From assembly GCA_015059245.1 (NCBI GenBank), contig SVAU01000004.1:1-64000 (forward strand): DNA of 64,000 nucleotides, given 5' to 3'. The notes beneath the pieces were generated by a model. The model saw only the letters and a list, made by a program, of their open reading frames with translations, searched no databases and was not told the DNA's origin. The stretch comes from Bacillota bacterium. Lineage in GTDB: Bacteria; Bacillota_I; Bacilli_A; RF39; UBA660. The translations under genes and the position numbers were made by a program. Position 1 is the first letter of the stretch; every line of letters begins with the position of its first letter. Positions 24,868 to 34,290 of the stretch are shown here, one piece after another.

Positions 24868-25704
24868 TTATGAACAAGTATAAGCTAGATGCATTCCAGT
24901 AGTATTATCATAAATACCAGAAGCATTACCATAAAAAGATAAGACTCCACCATATCCACTAGAACTAAAATTATATAATTTTGAAGTAGCTAAAGTAATA
25001 TTAGCTTGAGCATGTTGATATGTAGCCCAAACTTGTCCTGTTCCACTACATGTTCCAACTACAATCATATCATTATATATCATAGTAGCAGAATCTACTA
25101 AATTTTGTGATAATCCAATTGCATTTGTTCCAAATTTATAATTGCCATTTCCAACATTATAAGCTACATATGAGGTATTTCCATTAGTAGTTTGACTACC
25201 ATCATAAGAAGTCATAGTATAATTACTTGTCCATCTCATAGCCATAACATCAAAAGATTTATTTTTAGGCATAGTCTTCCATTCATTAATTAAACTAAAA
25301 ATTACATTACCAGAAGATTTCATTACAACAAGTCTCAATTGTTTCATAGGAGTTTCACAATAACTAGTAGTTAAATCACTAGAAATATAACAATCAGCAA
25401 CTGTTGACGGAGTATTTGCATATTCGTCTACAGTCATATATACTTCACTTACCTTTCGAGGCAATTGTGTAGCAGAGCCAACATAAGTTTCTTTAACAAT
25501 ATACGATTGATACCCGATTACTTCGTTATTTAAGAATAAATCATAAGTTTTTTGATCAATCATACTTATTTCTAAATCAGACATAAATGCTGATAACCTT
25601 TCATAACCTTCTTCGCTAATATCAACATTAGGATTCAACTCCTCAGCACTAACTCCCCCAATAAATAAAAGCATTAAACATATAATAAATAAAATTTTTT
25701 TCAT
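24868..25704 (-). CDS. Secreted protein of unknown function
   Basis: 278 residues with an N-terminal signal peptide (KKILFIICLMLLFIGGVSA) and no membrane anchor at the end, so it is probably released. The mature part is rich in Ser, Thr, Asn and Tyr and has four cysteines, two of them in the region DCYISSDLTTSYCETP; the final residues are YTCS. No family recognised. The following gene (25717) upstream is a single-pass membrane protein in the same direction, 12 bases away, so they form an operon. Confidence 0.6.
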   Translation of the reverse strand: MKKILFIICLMLLFIGGVSAEELNPNVDISEEGYERLSAFMSDLEISMIDQKTYDLFLNNEVIGYQSYIVKETYVGSATQLPRKVSEVYMTVDEYANTPSTVADCYISSDLTTSYCETPMKQLRLVVMKSSGNVIFSLINEWKTMPKNKSFDVMAMRWTSNYTMTSYDGSQTTNGNTSYVAYNVGNGNYKFGTNAIGLSQNLVDSATMIYNDMIVVGTCSGTGQVWATYQHAQANITLATSKLYNFSSSGYGGVLSFYGNASGIYDNTTGMHLAYTCS

Positions 25705-25716
25705 AAATAATTCCTC

Positions 25717-26250
25717 CTATTTTTCAACAAATTTAGCATCATGTAACATAAAGAGTTTTAAATCAGTAATACAAAAATACGCAGAACCACCTTGCTCTAA
25801 TGTATAGTTACAAGAATTCAAAGTTTGCTGAATATTTTTTTGATATTGCTCATAACTGATTTTTTTAAAACTAATAGGTTCCCATGTACTTTTATCCACT
25901 TCATCCCATACTATAAAATCAGTTTCTTTATTGAAATAATTGTAGAAATTCATCAAAATAAAAGCAAACTCTTCAGCACTTTTTTGAGAATTAACATAAG
26001 CATCATTAAACAACCAATTAGTATAAATCAATTCCTCTAATTCATCCAAAGTATATGGACATTCTGCCGGTATTGTTTTATCTACTTCATTTTGTTTATT
26101 ATCCAACCCTTTTTCATCTTTATTAGTAAGAGCAAATACAGTAACTATACCACCTACAAAAACTAAAAACAAACAAATTCCTATTATGATTTTTCTCTTT
26201 AAAAAATAATTAAATCTTATCTTCTTTTTTCTTCCTTTTTTCTTTTCCAC
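25717..26250 (-). CDS. Single-pass membrane protein, operon partner of a secreted protein
   Basis: 177 residues from a GTG at 26250, with a consensus AAAGGAGG seven bases upstream. A basic N-terminus (KKKGRKKKIRF) precedes one membrane helix (about residues 21-42) and an extracytoplasmic domain with three cysteines. No known family. The stop lies 12 bases before the start of the secreted protein gene at 25704, and the regulator gene 26357-27373 lies upstream. Confidence 0.6.
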   Translation of the reverse strand: MEKKKGRKKKIRFNYFLKRKIIIGICLFLVFVGGIVTVFALTNKDEKGLDNKQNEVDKTIPAECPYTLDELEELIYTNWLFNDAYVNSQKSAEEFAFILMNFYNYFNKETDFIVWDEVDKSTWEPISFKKISYEQYQKNIQQTLNSCNYTLEQGGSAYFCITDLKLFMLHDAKFVEK

Positions 26251-26329
26251 AAGACATCCTCCTTTCATACTTTCAATTTAATTTAATAATTAAATTTTAA
26301 CAACCTAGAATTACTAGAATTAAATAAAA

Positions 26330-26354
26330 CAAAAACTCTAGAGATTCTAGAGTT
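26330..26354 (-). terminator. Terminator of the HTH-membrane regulator gene
   Basis: AACTCTAGA (26334-26342), GAT loop, TCTAGAGTT (26346-26354), T run on the minus strand, next to the stop at 26357. Confidence 0.75.
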
Positions 26355-26356
26355 CA

Positions 26357-27373
26357 TTATTTTAACTTTTTATATTCTTCTAAAAGTAGATCTATCATAT
26401 CTTTACTATCCTTACATTTACCCAATAAACAATTAACTTTCTCGTTATCATAAGTAAATTTTTCTATTTCATAACCTTCATATTCAACATAAAAATATAT
26501 AGTATTTTTTTCGATATCATAAATACAATTTTTTTCAAATTCGTCTTCAACAAATTTATAAGAAAAAATATTTTGTTCTACATTATAAGTATAAGTAATA
26601 TCATCAGATTCTCTAACATAAATACTATCACTTTGTTTTTTATAACCTACATTATGTAATAATACTTTTACTCGCTCTTCTTTTTCAGTTAACTCCACTT
26701 TTTTCTTTTTATAAACAAAATCTTTATTATTTATTTTTTCTTCAAGTAATAAAGGAATCTCTACTTTAATATTTTGATTCTTCTCTTTATAAGATATTTC
26801 AACAATTAAATTATTTAATTCTTCATATTCATTAACACATTCATAATATAAAAAATTATAATTAAACTTCGAAATTATTTCTGTCTTTTTTTCATCATCT
26901 AAATAATACAAAGAAATATTTATATCGTCTTCAATATCTAAATTATGTTTAATATCACCAAAATTAAACAATATTTCATTTGGAGTAACAACAACGATTC
27001 CACTATCAAGTATATATTCTTTACTATCTAATTTAACTTCATAAACTTTAATCTTATTATAATTATTAAAGAAATATATACCAAAAGTAAATGAGGATAC
27101 AACAAATAATATAGCAATGATTATTATAAAAACCTTCAACACTTTTTTCCAATTTTTATTATTCTTATCTGCAAGTATATTAATCAAATCAATATCCAAA
27201 TATTTAGAAATATTTTTTATTACTCCTAAATCAGGATAGTTCTTACCAGTTTCCCATGCACTTACTGCTTTATCTGACACATTAAGTAACTTAGCTAATT
27301 CTTGTTGAGTTAACTTTTTCTTTTTTCTTGCATCTGCTATAAGATTACCAACAATAATTTCATTTTCATTCAT
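26357..27373 (-). CDS. XRE-type DNA-binding protein with membrane helix
   Basis: 338 residues. An N-terminal helix-turn-helix of the Cro/CI type (KLTQQELAKLLNVSDKAVSA at about 20-40, followed by WETGKNYPD) is joined to a membrane helix (about 80-105) and a large extracytoplasmic domain of about 230 residues. The layout suggests a membrane-tethered transcription factor that senses something outside the cell. It lies beside the secreted-protein pair and the propeller gene and could control either; this is inference. Confidence 0.75.
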   Translation of the reverse strand: MNENEIIVGNLIADARKKKKLTQQELAKLLNVSDKAVSAWETGKNYPDLGVIKNISKYLDIDLINILADKNNKNWKKVLKVFIIIIAILFVVSSFTFGIYFFNNYNKIKVYEVKLDSKEYILDSGIVVVTPNEILFNFGDIKHNLDIEDDINISLYYLDDEKKTEIISKFNYNFLYYECVNEYEELNNLIVEISYKEKNQNIKVEIPLLLEEKINNKDFVYKKKKVELTEKEERVKVLLHNVGYKKQSDSIYVRESDDITYTYNVEQNIFSYKFVEDEFEKNCIYDIEKNTIYFYVEYEGYEIEKFTYDNEKVNCLLGKCKDSKDMIDLLLEEYKKLK

Positions 27374-27420
27374 AAGTAATCCCCCTACAAGACATATTAT
27401 AACACATCAAAAGAAAAAGT

Positions 27421-27441
27421 CCTATTAAAGGACTATAACTA
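27421..27441 (-). terminator. Intrinsic terminator (copy 2 of a repeated cassette)
   Basis: AGTCCT, ATTAA loop, AGGACT, T run on the minus strand; the core is identical to the terminator at 24844-24865 and touches the stop at 27439. Confidence 0.7.
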
Positions 27442-29043
27442 TCTTTCGTATACATTCATATTCTTACTAAAGTATCTTATTACTAATAATAGCATTACCA
27501 TAAATCCAAATACTACAATTATATATGTTAAAAATCCATCTCCAGTATTAGGATTCTCTATAGTATCTTTTCTAAATAATACTTCTACTGTAACATCATC
27601 ATATAATTCAAAATGATATTTACCATTATTTTCATTAAATGTAACACTTCTATCAAGTGTATCTTTAATACTTATCTTATCTAGTTTATATCCTTCTTCT
27701 GGACTTATTTCTATCATACCATTTTCATTTTCTTCATAAGCATCAAAAGTACCATTAGATGTAGGTAACTCAGTAATTACATAATGTATATTACCTTTTA
27801 CTACCATACCATCGGCTCCACCTTTATGATTTATTCCTTCTACATTACTAGAATGTACATAACCTACAGCAACAAATTCATTATTATCAAGTATAGTAAC
27901 ATCAGTTAAGATATCTAATGCTGTACCACCTATCCATTTGTGCCACAATACTTCACCTTTACTATTATATAAAACTATAAATGCTTCTTGATCTCCATTA
28001 TTAGTAACACCTTCTATATCAGTAGAATATCCTTTACCTACAACAACATAGTCACCATTTTTCATAACTTCTACTTTTTCAAATGAATCTGTACTAGCAC
28101 CACCATAAACTTTTGACCATTCTATATTTCCATCTTTATCATATTTAACTAAAACTCCATTAGTACCTAATGGTAAAGATGTATCATTCTTAGAATTAGT
28201 ATCAAAACCAGCTACTATAAATCCACCATCTATTGTACTTTTAATACTCCTATACATATCTCCTTTAGTATTACCATAAAATACTTCCCATTCATCAACC
28301 AAGTCCTCATCAAATCTAACCATTACTGCATCTTGTAATCCTATATTAGTATGATTACTTATATCAGACTTACTATAACCTACAGCATAATATCCGTTAT
28401 TGCCTATCTCTATATCATAAAAAGCTTCGTCTTGATCTCCACCATATAAATTACTATCTATAAGTTTTCCTTTACTATCTACCATACCTATAAATCCATC
28501 TAATCCACCATTATTAGTAGATTCTCCTATATCAGATGCAAATCTACCCACTATAACTAAATTACCATTAGATGCTTCTCTAATAGCATGTATATAATCA
28601 TCACCTGTACCACCTATTAAAGTTTGCCATACTATATTACCATTATTATCAAACTTAACTACTAATCCATCATTACCACCATTATTAGTTAAGCCTTCTA
28701 TATCAGTAGACATTGTATAACCCACTGCTACATATCCATCACTTACTACTATTACATCATAAAACTCTTCATGAGCACTACCACCATAAAACTTGTTCCA
28801 TACTACATTGCCATTTTTATCATACTTAACTACTAATCCATTACCAACACCAGTCGATACTTCATTTATCTGTTTAGATTTAGTACTACCAACAACTATA
28901 TAACCTCCATCACTAGTTCTTTCAACACTATTAAATAAATCATTATAAGTACCACCATAACCAAACTGACTAGTTTCTACACTCTTAGCACTAACTAATA
29001 CTGGTAATAAAAGTAAGATAAATATTCTTAAATATTTTTTCAT
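27439..29043 (-). CDS. Surface beta-propeller protein with NPNTG tail
   Basis: 534 residues from the ATG at 29043 (GGAGAGTG upstream), giving a clean signal peptide. Seven repeats of about 55 residues follow, each with GG(x)DGLVVKFD-like and GNIVWxxxxGG-like parts and a GYxxVGYxxS strand, as expected for a seven-bladed propeller. A segment near residue 430-495 (PEEGYKLDKISIKD) resembles an InlB B-repeat or Gly-x-Tyr surface module. The C-terminus is NPNTG (about residue 497), a hydrophobic helix and a basic tail, a sortase-type anchor. Ligand unknown. Confidence 0.72.
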   Translation of the reverse strand: MKKYLRIFILLLLPVLVSAKSVETSQFGYGGTYNDLFNSVERTSDGGYIVVGSTKSKQINEVSTGVGNGLVVKYDKNGNVVWNKFYGGSAHEEFYDVIVVSDGYVAVGYTMSTDIEGLTNNGGNDGLVVKFDNNGNIVWQTLIGGTGDDYIHAIREASNGNLVIVGRFASDIGESTNNGGLDGFIGMVDSKGKLIDSNLYGGDQDEAFYDIEIGNNGYYAVGYSKSDISNHTNIGLQDAVMVRFDEDLVDEWEVFYGNTKGDMYRSIKSTIDGGFIVAGFDTNSKNDTSLPLGTNGVLVKYDKDGNIEWSKVYGGASTDSFEKVEVMKNGDYVVVGKGYSTDIEGVTNNGDQEAFIVLYNSKGEVLWHKWIGGTALDILTDVTILDNNEFVAVGYVHSSNVEGINHKGGADGMVVKGNIHYVITELPTSNGTFDAYEENENGMIEISPEEGYKLDKISIKDTLDRSVTFNENNGKYHFELYDDVTVEVLFRKDTIENPNTGDGFLTYIIVVFGFMVMLLLVIRYFSKNMNVYER

Positions 29044-29105
29044 AAACACTCTCCATATCTTATTAACATTAATAGTGTTTACTTTTATATTTATTTTATA
29101 CAAAC

Positions 29106-29128
29106 AAAAAAAGTTCCTTAACGGAACT
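29106..29128 (-). terminator. Terminator downstream of the 94-residue gene
   Basis: AGTTCC (29112-29117) with GGAACT (29123-29128), then T7 on the minus strand, about 87 bases after the stop at 29215; the gap between holds nothing I can recognise. Confidence 0.55.
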
Positions 29129-29214
29129 CTTCCTAAGAAATGTAAAGCACTTCTCCCATAAAAACCTTCATTGCCTAAGATTTTACTACTAATTTAATGT
29201 TTTTGCAAATTTTT

Positions 29215-29499
29215 CTATAAACCTGCTATTTTTAAGAATTCAGGTTCTACACTAACAACTGTATATGATGGTTCAAGTAAGTCATTAACATCAATATTTA
29301 AACATATAACTGCTTCATTAAATGATTGATTTAACTTAGTAACATCATAAAAGTATTTATCTCTTAATATTTCTAACATATAGTTTCTTATTTTTCTTAT
29401 TTCACCCATATGATATTTTGCAATTATATCAAATGCTTCTTTATTGCCTCTAGCAACAAATTCACATATTCTTTCATCTATACCACAAGCAAATGCCAT
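29215..29499 (-). CDS. Small helical protein, duplicated gene 1
   Basis: 94 residues, no signal peptide. It aligns along its whole length with the neighbour at 29602-29904: shared ICxxxxRGxKxAxxIIxKYHM, KIRxYML and YFYDxxxLNxxFxxAV. It has the helical pattern of a small regulatory or adaptor protein. Family not recognised. AAAAAGGGGGATTT precedes the ATG, and its promoter (TTGACT, 17 bp, TAAACT) resembles that of the sister gene. Confidence 0.65.
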   Translation of the reverse strand: MAFACGIDERICEFVARGNKEAFDIIAKYHMGEIRKIRNYMLEILRDKYFYDVTKLNQSFNEAVICLNIDVNDLLEPSYTVVSVEPEFLKIAGL

Positions 29500-29528
29500 A
29501 AAAATCCCCCTTTTTATAACGCATTAAA

Positions 29529-29557
29529 AGTTTAACAAACATACTATTTTTAGTCAA
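29529..29557 (-). promoter_or_regulatory. Promoter of duplicated gene 1
   Basis: TTGACT (29557-29552), 17-bp spacer, TAAACT (29534-29529) on the minus strand. The sequence after the -35 (AAAAATA) is shared with the sister promoter. Confidence 0.6.
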
Positions 29558-29576
29558 ATTCATCTACTGTTACAAA

Positions 29577-29603
29577 TAAAAAAGTTGAATCTAAATTCAA
29601 CTT
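29577..29603 (-). terminator. Terminator of duplicated gene 2
   Basis: AAGTTGAAT (29582-29590) with ATTCAACTT (29595-29603), T6 on the minus strand, overlapping the stop. Confidence 0.75.
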
Positions 29604-29904
29604 ACATTGCTAATCTTGAAGCAACTTTTTTATCACTAACTACTACAACTTCTTCACTTAATAAATTAGCTAAATTAATACCTAAAGATGATACTGCCAT
29701 ATGAAATGCTGCATTTAATGCTCTAGCATCATAAAAATAATCAGTATGTAATACATCTAACATATAATCTCTTATTTTAGCTATTGTATCCATATGATAT
29801 TTACTAATTATTTCATAAGCTTTCTTACTACCTCTAGATATATGAGAACAAATTCTATTATCTAAATCTATTTGAACAGATGTTCTTTCTTCTACTATAT
29901 TCAT
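29602..29904 (-). CDS. Small helical protein, duplicated gene 2
   Basis: 100 residues from the ATG at 29904, chosen for GGGGGATTTAC upstream; the frame is open further up but crosses its own promoter. It is the tandem relative of the gene at 29215, with the same ribosome site style (AAAGGGGG) and a similar promoter, so the duplication included the control region. No function is known to me. Confidence 0.65.
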   Translation of the reverse strand: MNIVEERTSVQIDLDNRICSHISRGSKKAYEIISKYHMDTIAKIRDYMLDVLHTDYFYDARALNAAFHMAVSSLGINLANLLSEEVVVVSDKKVASRLAM

Positions 29905-29934
29905 TGTAAATCCCCCTTTGAACAACTGTTGAAG

Positions 29935-29964
29935 ATAATACCACAAAGTATTATTTTTTGTCAA
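29935..29964 (-). promoter_or_regulatory. Promoter of duplicated gene 2
   Basis: TTGACA (29964-29959), 18-bp spacer, TATTAT (29940-29935) on the minus strand. It lies just downstream of the mutM stop. Confidence 0.65.
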
Positions 29965-29996
29965 ATTAAATAAAAACCTACTATTTCTAGTAAGTT

Positions 29997-30815
29997 TTAT
30001 TTTTGACAATTCTCACAATAGTAAGTACTTCTACCACCAACTACAATTCTTTTTATAATAGTAGAACAATTCTTACATTCTTCATTTTCTCTTTTATGAG
30101 CCATTAAGTTTTGTTGAAATCTACCAGTAACTCCTAAACTAGAAGTATAACTCTTTATAGTAGTACCTCCGCATTTAATAGCTTCTTCAATTATTTTCTT
30201 AGATGAATCAACTATCCTTTGACATTCATCTAATGTAATATCACTACCTACTTTTAAAGGATTTATCTTCGCTGCAAATAATACTTCATCAGCATATATA
30301 TTACCTAATCCAGATATTATAGTTTGATCAAGTAATAATGTCTTCATAGGTAATCTACGTTTCTTAAAGTTATCATATAAATACTCTTTACTTAAAGTTT
30401 CATCAATAGGTTCTATACCTTGTTTTCTTACTCCTTCAACAGTATCTATATCTTTCTTTAAAACAAGATTCATTCTTCCAAACTTTCTTGTATCATGATA
30501 TCTTAAATCAGTATTATCTTCAAAAGTAAATATTACATGTTCATGTTTATTAATTTCTTCACTAGAATCTTTAATAAAATATTTACCTTCCATTCTTAGA
30601 TGACTACATAAATAATAATCACCTATTTCAAATAATAACCATTTACCTTTTCTTAATATATCACTAAATTCTAAACCTATTAATTCTTTCTTAAATGCTT
30701 GAATATCAGATTCAATCATTCTTTCATATAAAACATTAACGTTTTTTATTTTTTTTCGTAGAATTCTTTTTCTTAGTGTTTGTCTTACCGTTTCTACTTC
30801 TGCTATTTCTGGCAT
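29997..30815 (-). CDS. mutM: Formamidopyrimidine-DNA glycosylase
   Basis: 272 residues, the normal length. The N-terminus is MPEIAEVETV (Pro1 nucleophile and Glu2 after Met removal; the usual form is PELPEVE). The helix-two-turn-helix GLGNIYADEVLFAAKINP and the C-terminal zinc finger CKNC-x(16)-CENC are intact. MutM removes 8-oxoguanine and other oxidised purines. The start lies inside the 3' end of the CDF-like gene: the two overlap by 80 bases in different frames. Confidence 0.93.
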   Translation of the reverse strand: MPEIAEVETVRQTLRKRILRKKIKNVNVLYERMIESDIQAFKKELIGLEFSDILRKGKWLLFEIGDYYLCSHLRMEGKYFIKDSSEEINKHEHVIFTFEDNTDLRYHDTRKFGRMNLVLKKDIDTVEGVRKQGIEPIDETLSKEYLYDNFKKRRLPMKTLLLDQTIISGLGNIYADEVLFAAKINPLKVGSDITLDECQRIVDSSKKIIEEAIKCGGTTIKSYTSSLGVTGRFQQNLMAHKRENEECKNCSTIIKRIVVGGRSTYYCENCQK

Positions 30816-31647
30816 CTTCTTTTAAACTCCTTACTTTAACATGCTTTGGTTTACTATTAGGATCTATTAAATCTATCTTAGCTACATCAGCTACCTTAAG
30901 TAAATAATCTTGCAATGTAATAACAAATGTATTGGCATCTATCATAGATATGCCTTCACTTAATACTACACCACATTTAAAGTAATTAAGACCACCATAA
31001 TTTACTAAAGATAATCTTTCTACTCTTTTTATTTCTTTTCTAGCACTTATTTCTACTTTATATCCTTCTAGTACTTTATTAATCATTTCTTCATCTTTTC
31101 TATTAATACTATGAATAATAACTAATAAACCTCTATATCCTATATAAGCAGCAATTATTGTAGTACCAACTATATCTGCATATTTAAGTATTTCTAACCA
31201 TCTACTGCATTTACTTAATATCATTACTACAATAAACATAGCAAATACTAAGAAATCTAATGAACTATTAATATTTCCATAACTTAATAATCCACTTTTT
31301 CTTCTATAACTTACATTAGTATAATAACAATTAGCCATATACTTAACTATCATAGTTATAATAGCAAATAATATTATCCAAGCAGATACTTTACCTAACG
31401 GATTTATAATACTAAACATTACTAAACTAATAGCACTTAATATCATAATAAATCCTACTAATAAAGTAATAATTCTTTTACCCTTACTATCTTCACCTTT
31501 TATCATAGCTATTCTAGAAATAATAACTAATAATAAATCTAGTAAACAACTTGCTATCATTGTATATGAATTAGTAAGTATACCACCTAATATTTTTATT
31601 AATATAACTATAAATAATACTCTATTAACTTTTTTTACTTCTTCCAT
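30736..31647 (-). CDS. Cation-efflux (CDF)-like membrane protein
   Basis: 303 residues. About six membrane helices (residues 8-190) and a C-terminal domain (about 195-270) resemble the cation diffusion facilitator layout (ADIVGTTIIAAYIGYRG near helix 6). The HxxxD metal ligands of helices 2 and 5 are mostly missing, so transport of a metal is doubtful. The last 30 residues are Lys/Arg/Asn-rich and overlap mutM. It follows polA by 11 bases on the same strand. Confidence 0.5.
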   Translation of the reverse strand: MEEVKKVNRVLFIVILIKILGGILTNSYTMIASCLLDLLLVIISRIAMIKGEDSKGKRIITLLVGFIMILSAISLVMFSIINPLGKVSAWIILFAIITMIVKYMANCYYTNVSYRRKSGLLSYGNINSSLDFLVFAMFIVVMILSKCSRWLEILKYADIVGTTIIAAYIGYRGLLVIIHSINRKDEEMINKVLEGYKVEISARKEIKRVERLSLVNYGGLNYFKCGVVLSEGISMIDANTFVITLQDYLLKVADVAKIDLIDPNSKPKHVKVRSLKEDARNSRSRNGKTNTKKKNSTKKNKKR

Positions 31648-31658
31648 AATTAACTCCC

Positions 31659-34223
31659 CTACTTAGCTTCGTACCAATCAGTTCCATAATCATGACTAAC
31701 TTTAAATGGTACATCTAATTTAACACATGTTTCCATGTTTCTTCTTACTATTTCTTCTAATGTTTCTTTTTCTTCTTCCAATACATCAAATATTAATTCA
31801 TCGTGTACTTGAAGTAACATCTTACTCTTTATACCTTTTTCTTTCATTTCATTAAATATCTTAACCATTGCTATTTTCATAATATCAGCACTAGTTCCTT
31901 GAATAGGTGTATTAAGAGCAATTCTTTCTCCACTTTGTCTAACCATAAAGTTCTTATTTTGTAATTCTTCAATTACTCTCTTACGATTAAATAAAGTCTT
32001 AACATATCCATCTCTATAAGCTTCCATTACTATATTATCCATATAGTTCTTAACACCAGGATATAACTCATAATATTTATCTATAAACTCTTTAGCTTCC
32101 TTAGGACTTATTTCTAAGTTTTCTCCTAAACCAAATCCAGATATACCATAAACTATACCAAATATTACTGCTTTAGCAGTTTTACGTTGTAACTTAGTAA
32201 CTTCTTCCATACTTATTCCATATATATCAGCAGCTACTCTAGTATGTATATCTTCATCATTAATAAATGCTTGTTGTAATTCTTTAGAACCAGATACATG
32301 TGCAAGTACTCTTAATTCCATTTGCGAATAATCAGCACTTAAGAATATATCATTAACTGGTAAGAATGCTTTTCTTATCATTCTACCTTCTTCATCTCTA
32401 GCAGGTATATTTTGTAAATTAGGTTCTACTGAACTTAATCTTCCTGTTCTAGTTAAATTTTGTTTATAAATAGTATGTATCTTACCATCTTCTCTAATAT
32501 AATTAGATAATCCTTCTAAGTAAGTACTCTTTATCTTAGTTAATCTTCTATATTCTAATATCTTTTCAATAACAGGATGATTCCCAACTAACTTTTGTAA
32601 TACACTAACATCAGTCTTATATCCAGTCTTAGTCTTCTTAGCTCCAGGTAATTCTAACTTTTCAAATAATATAACACCTAATTGTTTAGGACTACTTATA
32701 TTAAATTCTTCGCCTACTAATGTATATATTTCTTGTTCAATATCACTTATTCTAGTAGACATTTCTTCTTCCATATCTTTAAGTATCGAAGCATCTACTT
32801 TAACACCATCATATTCCATATTAGCTAACACTGTAATAAGTGGCATTTCAATATCAGTGAACAATTCATACATTTCTTCATCTTTAAGTTTATCTATATA
32901 TTCATCTTTAATATCATATATAAATCTTGCTTTAAGAATAATATCTTTTTTATCAAATCCATTCTTTAAACTATTAGAATAGAAATTAACTTCACATCCA
33001 TTATTATTCATTAAATAAGCTATATCATCTTTTATATTTATATTAAGTAAATAAGCCGCTATCATAGTATCAAATAAAGAACTAAGTTCCATACCTTCTT
33101 TTTTTAATAACACATAATTTTTCTTTTGATCAAATGTATATACATTCTTGTCTTTAAATATACTTATTACATCTTCTAAAATACTATTAGGTATAAAGTA
33201 ATTATTCTTACTATCAGCTACCCCTACACCAACTATATTAGCATCATGATAATTTTCAGCATCACATTCAATATATACAGCTACATCACTATCTAACTTA
33301 CTTAAATCATCTATTGATTTAACATTAATAAAATCTACAGTTTGTTCTGCTGGTTTAGAAGCTTCTACATTCTTCTTTATAAAAGAATAGAATTCTAAAT
33401 CTTCAAATAATTTATTTAAAGAAACATAATCAGGTCCTTTATATACAACATCATCTAAATTAACATTTAAAGGAACATCTCTATATATAGTAGCTATTTC
33501 TTTACTAATAAATGCATTCTCCTTGTCAGTTTCTAATTTTTCTTTCATCTTACCCTTAATTTCATCTATATGTTCATATATATCTTCTATAGTTTCATAT
33601 TGCGTAAGTAAGTTTATTGCAGTCTTATCACCTATACCTTTAACGCCAGGTATATTATCTGATGGATCTCCAGCTAATGCTTTATAATCTATCATTCTTA
33701 TTGGTTCAAATCCCCAATCTTCTTTAAAGTTCTTTTTATTATATCTAATATAATCTTTTTGTTTTAATAACTTAACTTCAGTTTCATCACTAATAAGTTG
33801 TAGTAAGTCTTTATCAGAAGATACTATTAAAGCTTCATATTCAGGATCTTCTTCACACATCTTAGCAAATGTTCCAATTATATCATCCGCTTCATATGGT
33901 TCCATTTCAAAATATTGAATCCCCATTGCATTTAATATTTCTCTCGCTATTGGCATTTGTTGTTTTAACTCATCAGGAGTTTCACTTCTACCATCTTTAT
34001 ATGTTTCATATTTTTGTTTTCTAAAGTTCTTACCTATATCAAAAGCTACTGCTACATATTCTGGCTTCTCTTCATGAATTATCTTATTCATCATCCCTAC
34101 AAATCCATATAATGCATTCGTAGGAAATCCTTTACTATTCTTCATTACATTACCAGTATAAGCAGTTGCATAATAACTTCTAAACATTAAATTGTTACCA
34201 TCTATTAAAATTATTTTCTTCAT
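31659..34223 (-). CDS. polA: DNA polymerase I
   Basis: 854 residues from the ATG at 34223 (AGGTGATAGGT upstream). The N-terminal 5' nuclease domain (ILIDGNNLMFRSYYA, SDKDLLQLI, AGDPSDNIPGVKGIG) is followed by a 3'-5' exonuclease-like region that lacks clear catalytic acidic motifs, as in Bacillus Pol I, and a full polymerase domain (SADYSQMELRVLAH, RRTAKAVIFGIVYG-type fingers, QVHDELIFDV). It processes Okazaki fragments and fills repair gaps. MutM is nearby, a sensible repair context. Confidence 0.96.
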   Translation of the reverse strand: MKKIILIDGNNLMFRSYYATAYTGNVMKNSKGFPTNALYGFVGMMNKIIHEEKPEYVAVAFDIGKNFRKQKYETYKDGRSETPDELKQQMPIAREILNAMGIQYFEMEPYEADDIIGTFAKMCEEDPEYEALIVSSDKDLLQLISDETEVKLLKQKDYIRYNKKNFKEDWGFEPIRMIDYKALAGDPSDNIPGVKGIGDKTAINLLTQYETIEDIYEHIDEIKGKMKEKLETDKENAFISKEIATIYRDVPLNVNLDDVVYKGPDYVSLNKLFEDLEFYSFIKKNVEASKPAEQTVDFINVKSIDDLSKLDSDVAVYIECDAENYHDANIVGVGVADSKNNYFIPNSILEDVISIFKDKNVYTFDQKKNYVLLKKEGMELSSLFDTMIAAYLLNINIKDDIAYLMNNNGCEVNFYSNSLKNGFDKKDIILKARFIYDIKDEYIDKLKDEEMYELFTDIEMPLITVLANMEYDGVKVDASILKDMEEEMSTRISDIEQEIYTLVGEEFNISSPKQLGVILFEKLELPGAKKTKTGYKTDVSVLQKLVGNHPVIEKILEYRRLTKIKSTYLEGLSNYIREDGKIHTIYKQNLTRTGRLSSVEPNLQNIPARDEEGRMIRKAFLPVNDIFLSADYSQMELRVLAHVSGSKELQQAFINDEDIHTRVAADIYGISMEEVTKLQRKTAKAVIFGIVYGISGFGLGENLEISPKEAKEFIDKYYELYPGVKNYMDNIVMEAYRDGYVKTLFNRKRVIEELQNKNFMVRQSGERIALNTPIQGTSADIMKIAMVKIFNEMKEKGIKSKMLLQVHDELIFDVLEEEKETLEEIVRRNMETCVKLDVPFKVSHDYGTDWYEAK

Positions 34224-34290
34224 ACCTATCACCTATTAATTATTATAACAAAAAAAGCCATATTTCTCCCTAAAAATAAGCATTTCCAAT

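Noticed and set aside
29131..29214. Small gene between the terminator and the duplicated gene
   Set aside because: Only a frame of about a dozen codons with no good ribosome site; no feature is supported.
30736..30815. MutM starting at a later Met
   Set aside because: Mature MutM needs the Pro-Glu pair directly after the initiating Met (MPEIAEVE); no later Met provides it.
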